Positions 11,571 to 24,699 of a DNA stretch of 64,000 nt are shown piece after piece. This DNA is from Turnera subulata (Eukaryota > Streptophyta > Magnoliopsida > Malpighiales > Passifloraceae). The stretch is from NCBI GenBank assembly GCA_028386065.3, contig JAKUCV010003299.1:29927-93926 (forward strand), in the 5' to 3' direction. The notes beneath the pieces were generated by a model that did no database searches, had not been told where the DNA came from, and saw only the letters and a list, made by a program, of their open reading frames with translations. Numbering within the stretch: the first letter of the stretch is position 1; every line of letters starts with the position of its first letter. A program made the position numbers and the translations under genes.

Positions 11571-14266
11571 TCACGAGAATTTAGGTTTAGGCATGGGTGT
11601 ACTACTTGGATGCACAGGGCCAAGCTTATGAATCCAATGAAGAAAGCCTTTCTTATGATCTTGACAAATTGGATTCTGCACAAGATTGAGGGTTCCATCG
11701 CGAGCAAGGGATGATGAAAATTCTTCCAATACCTTCACAATCTGCCAAAACTCAAGCCTCTTCTCTGGTTGCCAGGCCCAACACTGCTCAATTAAAGCTG
11801 ACATGGCAGTAGGGCAGTTCTTTGGGATGATAGGCCTCAAATTCTAGAAATTCAACCAGAAATTTCAATTATTAAAACAGATTTGTAAATAAACATCGAA
11901 CAAAGTCCCGCAATTTTCAAAAGAATAGGAAAATAAGGCACAAAGGAAAATGATACGAAAATAAAAATTGAACCAATTAACTGTTGTTTAGACCGTGCTT
12001 TGTTGTTAGCATCATTTGCACCCAGAAATTGATGTTTCACATTCCCATTTCCCAGTGTAAGAACATCAAACTTCTGATTATATAGCAAGTAGCCTATCCC
12101 TTTCTGGTCCCAGGTTGCAGAAACATAAGAAAAAAGACCCTCAGAGATACTCCTCCACTGAAGCAAACAGGATTTTTCATCACATGAGATAGAAGGGGAA
12201 GATCCTTATTCCAATGAGTATTTGAATCAGCTTCCTTTCATGACATTTAGGAGTTCAATCAGAGGCAAATTTCTGCAGTGACTTCTAAGGTAACTTTCCT
12301 CTTTAAAAGAAAAATTTGAACTAAAGTCTAAATTGGCATTGTGACACAATTACCTCAATACCATACCTAAACACCACTGTAATGCTCATTTGCTACGCAT
12401 TCAAGGGACAAAGGAAATAACAAGAAAGGAACAGTCATAAAATTTAGGCAGACTTAGCATCATCCACATATTTATGCCAACCAAACTGCATAACCTGGAT
12501 GAAAACAGCTTCCATAAACATTCCCACACAAACAACCACTAGATTAAGAGGATGAAGGACGAAGGATTAAACGCAGATGATAATTTCTCTCACCAGAATA
12601 TTTACATGGACAGTTTTTTTAAAAAATGAATAGAAACCAAGTTTTTGTGGCATGTAGGAATTGAGATATGTGAATTAGACTTTCAAGCAACTCTACTACT
12701 AAAGATGGAATGAACAGAAGGGGGAAAGGAAAAGGCACCTTGTGTGCTACTGCAAAAGCAGCTTGGAAGGGAGTCAAATCCTCATAGGGAATTCTACCAG
12801 CTACCAATTCCCATAAGATCAGCCCAAAACTGTACACATCAGCCTTTCTCCCATAAGACCCCTTTTTTATCATCTCAGGTGCCATCCACCTGAAAGTGCC
12901 TGGATCATCAGCCAAAGAATCGCAGTATGCCTCACGACAGGCTATTCCAAAATCCGCTATCTTTAAGTGAAAGTCTTCATCAATGAGAACATTCTCAGGT
13001 TTAAGATCCCTATGAATGAGGCCTTGAGAGTGTATGTATTCCATCCCATGAGCAATGTCCAGAGCCATTTCAACAAGCTTCTGTAAAGGCAGAAGCTTAT
13101 GCTCCAGCTTGTGCAAGTATGCCCTCAAAGAACCCTCAGATAAATATTCAGTAATTAATAAGTAAACCGGTGGCTTTCTACAGGCTGCTACAAACTGCAT
13201 TGACAGATCAAAGTATTCTAGATTAGACAGGTTTAGAAGAACTATTACTCCAAAATTGTAGCAGACACCACAATTCGGGCGACTATTAAAAGAAAGCACA
13301 CATCTGCAGTTCACAAGTTAATTGACTCTAATCTAGTCAACTGATAAGGAATGACACCCAAATTTGCAGTATAAATCTGAACAGCACAAAGCCAAGGAAA
13401 AGTTGCGGTATCTCTGTTATTCAATACTATGATTCAATATGCCGTGGATTATATCGAGGGAAAGAAAAAAAAAAAAAACATATGCGATAGAAAAAAATTA
13501 TCACCTTTATGACATTAGGATGGTGAAGCCGGGATAAAAAAGTGACTTCTCGTTCGTATTGGTTCGATAACTTAACTGCTAAATCTCCGTTTTCGTCATC
13601 ATCTGGTACTGTGATAATCTTAACCGCCACAGGCTCATCCTTATAGAAACCATGATAAAGCCTGCTATGTGCTCCATGAGCAAATCGGACCCCAAGAAAC
13701 AGCTGAGACATATCGACAGTGAATTCATCAGCAGCACCAACAGCACTAACCTTCCCTCCTCCGTGGTCAAAGTACCTTGTCCAAGCAGAATCCTTCTTGG
13801 ACTTCGATTTGTCATGACCCTTCGAGAAGTGCTGGAGGGGGCTTGCGTTTGATGCCGCCGAATCTGATTGCTTGGACTCCCGGGCTGCTGTCCCTCTGTT
13901 TACAAGCTTCTCCGCAACACCCATCTCTCGTTCTCGTTCTTTCCTGCGAGGGTGTGGGGTGGAGAACCTCTTCTTGGAGGACCTTGCCTCCTTAAAAGTG
14001 TCCGGGAGGTTTGTTTGAGGGATAGGAGACAAAGATCTTTGCTTGCTGTAAGGAGTCCTGGGTGACTTCTGATAGGAAGAAGAGGTTTTCTGGGTGGGGA
14101 AGGAAAGGGAATCCTGATAGGAAGCAATCATCTCAGGCCTGGTTTTCAGGCCCGAATTTCCCTCAGGAATGCACAAGGGATAAAGGGCCAATTTTGAATC
14201 CAATCTGTGACAAACCGTGTGTGAGAATTTTGTCCTCCTAATCCAAGAAGTAGCCTCCTCCTCCAT
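11571..14266 (-). CDS. Raf-like serine/threonine protein kinase (HT1-like, plant MAPKKK group C)
   Basis: Coding exons 13505-14266, 12739-13194 and 11571-11843 (minus, all phase 0, GT/AG) give 496 residues. The N-terminal 180 residues are Ser/Lys-rich, start MEEEATSWIRRTKFSHTV and have no known domain. The kinase domain runs from about 188 to the C-terminal quarter: glycine loop GVRFAHGAHSRLYHG (192-206), Lys216 in VAVK, HRDLKPEN (315-322), DFG (335-337), then GTFRWMAPE. All catalytic residues are present. The GAHSRLYHG loop and the FVAACRKPPVY sequence are typical of plant Raf group C kinases such as HT1, which act in the cytosol in CO2/stomatal or stress signalling. The substrate cannot be inferred. 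The third exon encodes the C-terminal lobe and a short tail. The ATG at 14266 starts the long open exon. Confidence 0.92.
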
Positions 14267-17200
14267 CTCTACTTCCCCTCTTCAAACTCAAATAAAGGAA
14301 TTCAAACCCTAATAGAATTTGTTATACCCACAAAACTCCTTAATCTCCACCACCTCCTTCTTCTTCTTCTCCAGATAATAATTTGCACAGCTCAAGTAAG
14401 TAAATTTCTCCCAACCCATTAACAAACGAGGACTAATTATTCAAACTCCAGGGCTCAGTAAAATCAAGAAACCATTCAAACCCATAAAAGGATTTCAACC
14501 TCTTATCCCCCTCCAAGCAGAAGTCAAAACACCATGAAACCACCACAACCCATCAAATTACGGATCATCTCAAAACAGTCAAAAAACCTAGATTGACACC
14601 ACCAAACCAAAACGAAACTGCCTCATGAAACTGACAACCCCCCCTTCCCTTCCCTTCTCCCTTTTGTTGTGACCTTCAAAGTCAAATGGCACCTTCCGTA
14701 TTAGCCTGGAAAATCCCACATAGGGTACCCCAGTTCCCCCAATAAACAAATGCCAAATGATTAAAATATTATCCCACTGTTCAAAGATATAATTGTTTGG
14801 AAATTAAAAAAAAAAACACCCATGATTATACAACCCACCAATCGATCACCCGCAACATATCATCACTCTTTCTTTCTCTCTCAAAAGAAAATCACAGCCC
14901 CAATTCCAATATCACAAAATAAGAATGACCCTAATCAACAATGTCAAACCCACAAAAAAAATAGGGGAAAAAAAAGGGAAACAACGTTGAAACACAAGCA
15001 AAGAGAGGAATTTAGAAAAGTATTTACCTTTTGAAGAGGGCACGTAGCTATCTATCATGACATAATACACCACAAGAGCAAATAATCATATTTTTCAATA
15101 AAGATCTGCCATCTTGAGTGTTTTTTTTTTTTCCTTTCTCCAATTCCTAAAAACATAATTGATTTTTTTTCTTTTTCCGCACCTTATGTGGAGGCCGAAA
15201 ATCCTTAGAATGTAATTTCCAAAATTTATTTCAATATTAAAGAGTGAAAAAAAATGAAAAGATCGTATAAAATAGGGAGACACCGTGTATTTCTCCATGG
15301 ACCCACAATCGTTAGGCGTGGGGCCCAGTGGAGTAAGTGGAAAGAAACGGGCCAATGGGGAGACAAAGTCAAAAGGAGACGGTGGTGGCCTGAGAGGGAA
15401 AGAGAGAATCGATTCATTAGGTGGTGTATTAATTAATTAATTAAATGTAGTGGTAGTAGTATTATTTAAATATGGTTTTGTTAAAAGGGAATATAGTAGA
15501 AAAATAAAAAGGGAATCCAAGTGTCGTTATCGGAGAGAATGAGGTTAAAGAAGAGAGTTAATGGGGTTGGGTGGTATGGTACGGTTCGCACGGATACGGT
15601 TTTTATGGGTGTTTGGTGGAATATGGGGGTGGCTCGTGGTGTGGGGATGGTGGTGGTGGTGGCTCCTATACCTTGTTGGTTGGAAGGAGGATTTCAATCA
15701 TTTATAGGCATCAATGTTTCATTTTATGTTGGGGAAGGTAAATAAATACCCCAAATTAGTGTACTTTAATAATAAGATTTTTTCCAGAAAAAAAGGTAAT
15801 TTAATATTTTTCTTCTTTTACTAATAAAATATGTTAAACGAGTAACCCAAGTTTTGTAATAATCAAAAAAATCACTCTCAGATTCTTTTTAAAAGAGTCA
15901 TTCACCATATCCAGACCCGATCGTATCCTGATTAGTCAAGGCAAAGTTCCGAATATCGAATGAGAAACCAAAAATAATCATTCACAAGCAGATAAATTTT
16001 TAACTCAAGCACACTTGAATCCCAATAAAACTAGGGTTAGTTTAATATATGCCAACAATTTTAGATTTTTTATAAATCATAAGTGAGATTCAAACTGAAT
16101 ATTAGTAAAATCTCAATCAACTAAACATTAGCGAGTATTTTTTTTAACTAAGAAAAAGTTTTGAATTTTCGTTTAGTAGATGAAAAATATGTATATTATG
16201 AAAAATATATGTTCAAATTAATTACCTAGGGGATCCAGTAAACATTAATCGGTATAGTTTTTCCTTTCCAAAAGAAAAAGAAAATGTGTAAACATGAAAA
16301 AGAAATATGCATATACATTCTACTCGGTATAGCCTTTTAGCTTAAATGGCACCTCTATGGATCTAAAGATTCAAATGGGTTTTGCGATGTTTCGAGTTCA
16401 TGCTAGCTAGCTAAAAAAGCATGAACAGAGATTTGTTTGGATTTTGGAGATTTAATTCAGTGCCATCGTAGTTGAAACGTCATATAATTGATGTTACTTG
16501 TATTTCAGATTAATTATTTGCCTAATTAAATTGGCTGTGGAACGTATATGCTGTATTACGTTATTTATTTTTCAATTCTCTATATATTTTTGTATTGCAA
16601 GTACGATACTTGTTGAGCTTGTTATCGGACATGCATAAACTTTGCATGTGTAGATTAAATTTGTGGACTCCTTTCCTTTGGAGTTTACCGTATGTTTTTG
16701 TATTGGTTTATATTGGCAGTTTTCAATGAAAGGCATCTTTATTTATTTATATGTTGAATAAAGGCTTTTTTTTGCGGTACAAGTGTAAGACTTTACTGGC
16801 TTTCCACGTAACATCAAGTTCTTTCTTTTCTTTTCTTTTGTTTTTTAAGAATCCACGTAACATCAAGTTTCTGTATTCACTAGTGTTTTTGTTGGGTGTC
16901 TTCTAACTAAAATAAACTGTGGCGGTGACGTTATTTTTTTATTCATGTAATGATCACCAGTTCACCGTAATATTAGAATCCAAGTTATTTAAGAACTTTA
17001 TCTTTTTCATTTTTTTTTTGTAGAACTTTCTCAACTAATTTGATCTTACCTAACATCTCACGTCAAATAGCGTTCCATAAAAAATTATCATCCTATAAAT
17101 TTTGGTTTTAAACAACAAGTTGAGTTATGTAGTGATATAGAGGATAACCAAATAATTTAATTATGTCATAATTTTTTATTTTACAACCTTTAAGTGCAGC

Positions 17201-19627
17201 AAACAGGGATAAAAACAAAATACGTCCCTCAAAAATCAGTGAGATGTGAGATGTCCCTCAAACTTGTATTTCTTTAATTTGAATTCGAGAAGTATTATTT
17301 TAATTAATAGTGTATTTTCTCACTCTGAATCTACTTCGCACCATTTCATTTTCCATTTCGTATGGTTAAGTATAGTTGTTACTAAGGCATAATTAATTTC
17401 ACAACGATCACTCCTATTGATTTTTTTTTTTAATTTCAGAACGTAGGTATAAAGAGAAATTTGCTAATTTTTAGCCATCCAATGATAAATATTCACCCTC
17501 CACGCAACACACCATCGAGTCCCGAACTAAAATCTAAAAGGTGATTAACCAGAAGATGAAATTACAATGAAATAACAATTCGGGTGTCAATTAAAATCAA
17601 AAGTTAAAAAATTCCAAGTTACTTTGATCAATGGTGTAAAGGGTATTTGGTATTTATCCCAACAAAGATTTGAGAACTTTTTTAAATGTCCAGATAAGTA
17701 GAATGAATTAGATGTCTAGCTCATGTTCATGTGTGCAGGTAATGTGTTGATCCTCTAGATAAACTTCCAATTACGTGGTATTGTCTCTTTGATTAGTTCA
17801 CTAAACGTAAGTTACGATCAGGACAAGAGAACTTGGACAATATCTTTCACGTCTGTTTTTTTCTTTCAAGAATCTTGTAGCGGTAGTCACATCACGATCA
17901 CACTATGATATGCTTTATGATTCTCTAATTTTTTTAATCCTGATTTTAACGATACATAGCCCCATGTTTGATTGTCTTTGAATCCATACCTACTAGTACT
18001 TGCAAGTGTACAACTTGTACTTCGAAACTGTGTGATTCCTGTTACAGGTGCAGCATATCAAACCCAATTATTTTATGTCTTTGCACAAATTTGAACCCAT
18101 AGAAGAACAATTAACATGAGACCCTAATATAAATTACTCCGGGGAAAGGGATTTGATGTCGGAATCAAGCAAAATCCCAACGTTTTAGTATTAATCCCAC
18201 TCCAAAAAAAAAAAAAAGCGGTTGGTTTAAATTAACGGAAATATAAATTTAAACTTTTAAAGGCTCAAGGAATATAGATTTATCACTATTCAATAGCATC
18301 CGGCTGTTAGAGAATAAATCACTTTCTCGGAGTTAAGAAGCAATTTTTGACCCGCATTGCTTTTAAAAGGAAAATAAAGTAAACATCAATGAGTTTTTTT
18401 TTTTGGATGGAATAAGTATCAATAAGTTTGAATCTCACAAAAGGAGTTTAGTGGGCTCTTTTTTTCAAGAATTGACTTGAATTTATAACGTGCAAAATAC
18501 AATTCTAGCTGAGGGCAATTATGCATAGATCATAAATGGCAAAAAAACTGGAGAATTTTCATATTCTGGCAAGATTGGGCCTAGATGCATAAAGTGAGCC
18601 AATTCCTTCATGTGGGCTACGAAAGGCCACATCGACACTTATAAACGCCTTCTTGATGCTGCCAATGCCTAGGAACTTTGCCAGTTCTAGAGTCTTGCCA
18701 TTTTTGTGCTTTCAGTTACATCCCCATGATTTGCCTTCTACTGTGAATGGATTGTGGAGTTGGAAGAAAGTAAACGTGATTCAATTGCATAGTTTAGATA
18801 GATTAACATGAGGATCATGAGTTGTCATCTCTCAGGAGCACGGGAACATCATGTTCATATATCACTTCAAGAATGAAAAGTCATGGTCACCCCAATAGTG
18901 GAAGATGGAAGAAGACTTTGTATAGATAGAAAAAGAAGATAACAATTAGCAATTCCATAAGCGTGTTGATAAATTTCCATCCATACAGCACAACTGTAAA
19001 TGAGGGCAAAAAGACATAAAATCAACACTGATAATAAAGAAGAGAAAAAAAAAAAGACCCCTTCCCTAGTGCATGCATTCATTTCGACGCAGTACCCTAA
19101 CCGAGAAGCATCCCATCAGCACAGATAGGCAGCGAGTCTTATATGATGCGTCACAACCAAGCCTCAAGGATTATAGGTTCTCTTCACCAAACCACCTGCT
19201 AGCAAGTTAAAAGGTCTATCTAGATGCTAAAAATCACGGCAGTCATCGCTTCCCGGAAAGTCAAAAGGTCTGTATCTAGATGTAGATGCTAAACATAAAC
19301 GCAGACAAAGCTTCCCAACCAAGAGAAGAAGAAAAAGGTTCAAGTAACTCGGTTCTGCAATCATGCTGTGTTTGAAAGACCGCGTACTTTACAAGACCAC
19401 AGAAAGGAAAAGACCAGGAAAGATGGATTAGTCTAAGCCGCATAGCAACAACAACGTTAACAATAGCAATAACAATGACACGGCCAATTAACTTAAACGT
19501 GACTCTTTAGACACCGAGTGATAAGCATACAGAACTACACATTCTCATCTGCAGGTTGATGTTACTTGCATCACAAAGTTCTCAAGTGCGCAAATGAATG
19601 GATAAGCAATACCTAGCCAACCACACC
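14267..19627. other. 5.4 kb spacer, includes the kinase 5' flank and two SINE-like remnants
   Basis: The first several hundred bases are the 5' UTR and promoter side of the kinase gene. At 15880-15985 there is a stretch related to the SINE-like repeat at 63.6-63.75 kb (shared CATTCACCATATCC and GATTAGTC..GGCAAAG..CCG blocks). At 16325-16420 an A-box-like TTAGCTTAAATGGCAC is followed by a B-box-like TTTCGAGTTC, a possible second remnant. CCACGTAACATCAAGTT occurs twice near 16.80-16.87 kb. The last 500 bp are probably the 3' UTR of the L18 gene. No coding region is supported. Confidence 0.45.
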
Positions 19628-20107
19628 TTAAAATTCAAGACCATGTTCCCGTGCAGCATCAGCCAGGGCTTGCACACGTCCATGGTAAAGGTATCCGCCT
19701 CGGTCAAATGCCACCTTAGTTATACCTTTTTCCAAACATGTTTTTGCAATGATTTCGCCAATCTTCTTAGCTACTTCTATGGTTGGACCAGAAGTGTAGT
19801 CAAACTCCTCACACATAGGTTTCTGCATGGTTGAAGCTGAAGCAAGCGTGTGCATCTGTGTGTCATCAATCACCTGGACATAAAGATGCTTGTTGGACCG
19901 AAAGACAGACAACCTTGGTCTCTCTGGCGTACCTTGAATCTTCTTTCTGATTCGAACATGGCGGGCAGTCCTATTTTCTTGCCTAGTTTTGGCTTTGGCT
20001 TCAATTATCATAATATTTGGCCTTGGCCTAGGCATTGCTGGTGCCGGTGCCCATGTTTGCTGCCCACATCCAAAAAACCCACTCCAAAGTGAAGTAGCAC
20101 TTGCCAT
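19628..20107 (-). CDS. RPL18: plastid large-subunit ribosomal protein L18 (bacterial-type uL18)
   Basis: A single coding exon of 159 residues. The mature part, from about residue 40 ([20 protein letters not shown]), is bacterial-type L18: [22 protein letters not shown] near 60-80, then [29 protein letters not shown] at the C-terminus. uL18 binds 5S rRNA in the large ribosomal subunit. The N-terminal extension is rich in Ala, Ser and Pro and poor in acidic residues, as expected of a chloroplast transit peptide, so it probably serves plastid ribosomes. A possible 5' UTR intron lies upstream: an acceptor-like TTGACAG just before the ATG context and a donor-like GAG/GTAGGT at 21018-21024 on minus; this is inference only. 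The protein length is usual for the plant nuclear-encoded form. Confidence 0.93.
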   Translation of the reverse strand: MASATSLWSGFFGCGQQTWAPAPAMPRPRPNIMIIEAKAKTRQENRTARHVRIRKKIQGTPERPRLSVFRSNKHLYVQVIDDTQMHTLASASTMQKPMCEEFDYTSGPTIEVAKKIGEIIAKTCLEKGITKVAFDRGGYLYHGRVQALADAAREHGLEF

Positions 20108-22650
20108 TCTCTCCTGTCAAAAAGGTAACATTTGCTATTCCAAGTCAAGGCCTACCTTATCACCAAAATGAAAAATGAATGAGAAGAATTACCAAAAGAC
20201 AGGCCTTACCAAGCCGTATCTTATTAGAATTCAACAAAATTAATGTGAAGAGATTTTCCAAAGAAAGGGTTGCTTCCGTGACCTCTTCTTCCTGCCCCAG
20301 ATTTTTCTAATTTTTGACAAATGCATCCACTATAAGGTTTTCAATTCTATTCAAACACTTCCACAGATTGAAACTGATATTTTTCCAACACATCCAATTA
20401 GAGTACCTCTCCCATAACAAAACAGCCATTATAACAATTCGTGCAGTAATAACAACAGCCATTACAAACAACACAGCTACATTGTACCATTACAGTTTAG
20501 GAGCGAGCAAGGCCGTCATTTTAAGCACACAACAAATGTTCTGGGAACGGTGATCTGGGTTTCCTCAAGCTTTTATGAATATCAAAACTTGAAGAAATAA
20601 AACTCAAAACTTTCCCGATTCCCAAGTCCAGTACCAAACACAAAATTCAACAAGCCCGCGAATCACCAAAGCAACAAGAGGAAGCCCACGACTTCAAAAC
20701 AAGAACACAGTAAACTAATCCAAGTAACACATGAGCTTCCAATAGACAAAACAAACATATGAATTTTACATAGGGTTAAACATTCACAGCATTCAAGCAT
20801 TAATCCTTTTAGTAGTAGAACAAAATTCCCGGATAAGATAAGAATAATATTACGGCGTGACACACTGGGTCGGCAGATTCTTTTACAGATAACACAAACT
20901 AACATTAAAAAAATTAGAGAATGGAAGCAGAAACAGAATACAAAACGAAGAAGTTGTTAAATGAACAGAAAGAAAAAAGCAGGACATGAATACCAATGTA
21001 AGCGCAATTCTTGGGTTACCTACCTCAGTTCAAGTCTGCAAGTAAGCAATGCTGTGATAAGAAACAAGATGTGAATGCGAGAATTCCGACAAGAACCTTA
21101 ACCCAACACAAACCCAGTAATGCTTCGCCAGTCCGGGAAGTCTCCCCGCTTTTTCCTTATCTGCGACTGTGACTGTGTCTAAGAAGACATCGGAGTTTTA
21201 AAGATAACGAGGATAAGGATGGGCTGGCTAGAAGCGAGGGAATCGGCCCAAAGACAGAACTGAAACCTTCCAGAATTCGGCCCAAGTTTGCAATATAAGG
21301 CCATTTCTTAACTTGGCCCATATGGTGTCATCACATGAATATGCACCTATCGGCCCAAAAGAAAGAACTGAAACTTCTAGAATTCGGCCCAATCTTGCAA
21401 AACCCATCCTGTTTTCAAACTAAGGCCATTATGTAACACGTAAAACTCTCTTCTTAGTGACACTAAAACTATATTTTTTAGGGTTTTGAAAATTTCAAGG
21501 TTGTTTCTTAAATTATGACCTTTGAGAAAATAACCACAAATATGGGTGACCATAAATCAAATTCAACAAATTAATTAGTTTAAGCCAATCCTTCATGAAA
21601 GAAAAAAACAAAGTCAGGATTATCTGCTTGGGGAAACAAGAAAACAAAAACTCTGCATGTTTAGGCCTTGACTTGGACTGCTTGTTTAGTGGGACCTTTT
21701 GTTAACATCTAACCTACCATGAAGTGTGCTTAAAACGAATGATACCAAATTGCTTTCTGGTGCCAGTACTTATCAAAATATAACACCTAAAGAGATATTG
21801 TCTTGCGTTGCTTAATGAAAATCAAAACTGACTGCTAGTAGTTCAAGTTAGGTCCACTCAAAAAAAAATCCAGTTGGGTAAACTTTCTGTTAAAGCTAGT
21901 GAAATATCAGGTTTAACATGTCACATTTGGTCTAACTCGCCTTGAATTCGAGGTTGAAATAATTAAACAGAAAGCAGTCAAAATTAGTTCAGAATTTGAA
22001 GCCATATCGTCTAGTTTCCTCTTCGCCATCAACAATATATACTCCAAAACACAGAAAGTAAGTCTATTACACTTGATTTGCCAACTTAGCCCAGATGCAT
22101 TGGATTATCCCCAATCAAAAACATTGATATCCATAAATCTAATCCTGTGAACCATAATAATGGAACCAAGTGACTACCAATCTTTAATTAGTTAAAACTA
22201 CGACTTTCATTGTGTCTTCTAATGCTTGATGACGGAAATATCTTACATTCTTTATTCGATAACACAATTATCTTTTGGACGTTCAGATTTGCTTCAAGAT
22301 TGTGTCAGATGAGCATAAAGCACGCATATTAGCGATGTTAATTAAAATGTCAGTAAGGTAAAGGAGCACAAAGCTAAACAAGGGGCCTAGACTCATGTGC
22401 CAAATGAGGTTAAACGCTATTTTAATTTTATGTTCATCTTTTATTTAAAATACCACCTTACCTTAGTTTAAACCATGGTAACTGTCTTATCGTTTTGTGC
22501 ACCAATTTTGTGCATCCATTTTCTCTATGTTCTAAACAGTACAATGTACACTTGTTCTTTGATTGAGTTTCCGGTTTGTTGGAAAATATGCATGTCACCA
22601 ACATAAAGGTTTGTACCTCATTGATGATGAGTTACTAACTGAAACAAGGG
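20108..22650. other. 5' flank of the L18 gene and spacer
   Basis: The part up to about 21.2 kb probably holds a 5' UTR intron, a leader exon and the promoter of the L18 gene. At 21.25-21.42 kb the phrase AATTCGGCCCAA.. recurs twice with CCAGAATTC/TCTAGAATTC neighbours, a local duplication. The rest shows no gene. Confidence 0.4.
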
Positions 22651-22658
22651 GCAGGAAG

Positions 22659-23023
22659 CAAGGTTTTGAAAACGGGACCGGGCAGCGAACCGGCGAAGGT
22701 AGTCGATCAATAAAACCGGGGTTCAACCGGGTTCAACCGAGGTTCAACTATTTTCCTATTTTTACATTTAAAGGCTGACAAATAACATAAAAAAAATAAC
22801 AACCTTCTTTAAAAAAAATAAATTGATCCAACCGGCTGCCAACCGGAATAACCGGGCAAAAACCTTAAAAAACCGACCGGATGCCCAAAAAACCTTAAAA
22901 ACCGGCCGGTTCAAAGCGGTTATATAACCAAGGGGTTTTTTCCAGTGAATCGGACCGGGACTTTACTAAAAAGGCGGTTAAACCCGGTTAACCGGTCGAA
23001 CCGGTCCGGTTTTGATAACCTTG
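22659..23023. mobile_element. hAT-type MITE
   Basis: A 365-bp element with terminal inverted repeats CAAGGTTTTGAAAACGGGAC and its imperfect mirror at 23003-23023, flanked by the perfect 8-bp duplication GCAGGAAG (22651-22658 and 23024-23031). An 8-bp duplication and a CAAGG end fit the hAT superfamily. The interior is full of AACCGG and GGTTCAACC words and encodes nothing. Confidence 0.88.
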
Positions 23024-23031
23024 GCAGGAAG

Positions 23032-23472
23032 TCTTCCCAATTAATTTTTTGTCCAATATTTAGTTTTTTTACCAAAAACACTCCAGCCTCCAGGCCACCT
23101 AGGTTGAAAACAAGACAGGAGTCCAAGGAAACAACATCACGTCTTATTTTTTAGAAGAAAAAGGTCACAAGTCAGAGGAGTTATGTGCATTTCTGTATCA
23201 GTTAAAAATTTCAGGTATCTTGTAGCCAATTTGAATGTAATAATCGTCCACTGAAAATGTGAAACTATCCGAATAATCATTACTGGGTTATTAATCGGAG
23301 ATGACAAGAAGGGAAGGAGTACAAATCTATTATTCACAGCATCCATCTATTATCTATAAAAATATGTACCACTGCCATATGCTGAGAGTATACATACATA
23401 GAATTAAATTCAACTCTATGTAAGATCATAGGGCAAAAGGATTTTATAAGAGGCAAAAATTTCATGTCTACT
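23032..23472. other. spacer / probable 3' UTR of the DUF506 gene
   Basis: No coding signal. The part close to 23472 is probably the 3' UTR of the minus-strand gene ending there. Confidence 0.4.
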
Positions 23473-24699
23473 TCACACAACGGCAACTGCAGTACAATGC
23501 ATATTAGGAACCATGTCTAGCAAATCCACCGTTAGCATGGAGGCCTTTGGCTTCTGCAATCTCCGGGAATATTCCATTGTCAAGTCTGTCATGGATGTTG
23601 AGTACCTTTCACAGGGACCAAGCCATTTTGCTTGCATGTACCTGTGCTTTCTCCATGGTCCCAGGTGCATTTTCTTCTGTTGCATGCACTTCTTTGCAGC
23701 CAAGCACAGGGTCTTGATTACGCTGCTTAATCTTTCTACTTTCCCGACGAACACTTCCGGCAGCCGGCGGACTAATTGGTTGTATTCTTCACTGGCTTTG
23801 GCCATCTCAAACTCTGCCCTGAAATTTAGCTCAATTATCACCCTTATCTCTCCCTTTTTAGGACTTGAGTTGTCTATAACATCCAAGAAACTGTGTTCTC
23901 CTGCAATTGCATTGGAAACAATGGCATCACATGTCAGCTAATGATGAAACCTTTTATAAAAATATCAAGGGATCATACCATCATGATCTATTAGTAAATG
24001 CACATCTAGTATAGCATCTGCTGTACCTGATGGGATGTCAGGGGAGCTTCTCCATTTAGTCTTGCAAACAGCACTATTATAGCCAGCGTTACGGAGGCGG
24101 CCGGAGATTTCTCTCATCAAGCAATTCCGGCAACCACCCACCATTGGTCTCCCGCAGCCACAAATTGTTCCCTCCGTCTGTAAGTCTTTGAGTGCTTCTT
24201 TGGTTATGTTTCTTATACTTGATTCGAAGGGAGTAGTCCTGCATAAGGTAGCCTGAAACATCACAGAATAATCAAAGAAATGTAAGTCCACATACCAATC
24301 CATTAATCTTTTCATTTTGTAAATGAAATTACAATGTGTACTGTACTTAGGCTTCCAAATTTATTTCCAAAGGAGAAAAATAAAAGGGATGATCAAAATT
24401 AAGAAACTTACATGCAGAAGCTGGTGCTGGTTCTCCCAAAAACGTTTGACCTCCTCAACACCACCACCGCTACTTTGCTCTTCCTCTTCATCGTTTTGTT
24501 CTAACAACGCTTCATTTTTGTGATTACCCTCCTCGCTGGAGGACGACGACCATTGATCGCCGTCTTCCAAGAACTGGAAAACCATATGTGACAAACCCGG
24601 AACCGGCTGGTCATCAAGAAACTCATGAAACCCTCCACCACCACCATTGTACATCAAATCCTCCTGCCTAATTGGCATCCTCATTCTTGCACTAGGCAT
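23473..24699 (-). CDS. DUF506 (PDDEXK-like) family protein
   Basis: Minus-strand exons 24412-24699, 23979-24252 and 23473-23900 join through GT/AG (phases 0 and 1) into 329 residues. The start MPSARMRMP is the first true ATG; the frame extends four codons further up but begins with TTG. The N-terminus has an acidic, Ser/Glu-rich linker (about 55-80). The family core begins at about FWENQHQLLHATLCRTTPFE (residues 88-107) and contains a Cys-rich block ICGCGRPMVGGCRNCLMREI, then AGYNSAVCKTKW and GTADAILDVHLLID, followed by EIRVIIELNFRAEFEMAKAS. These are hallmarks of plant DUF506. One Arabidopsis member has been linked to root-hair growth; the biochemical function is not established. An acidic D..ELNF pattern is why the family has been called nuclease-fold-like. 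Confidence 0.92.

Noticed and set aside
22659..23023. GGTTCAACCGG words considered as a regulatory array
   Set aside because: They lie between inverted ends with an 8-bp target duplication and are explained by a hAT-type MITE.
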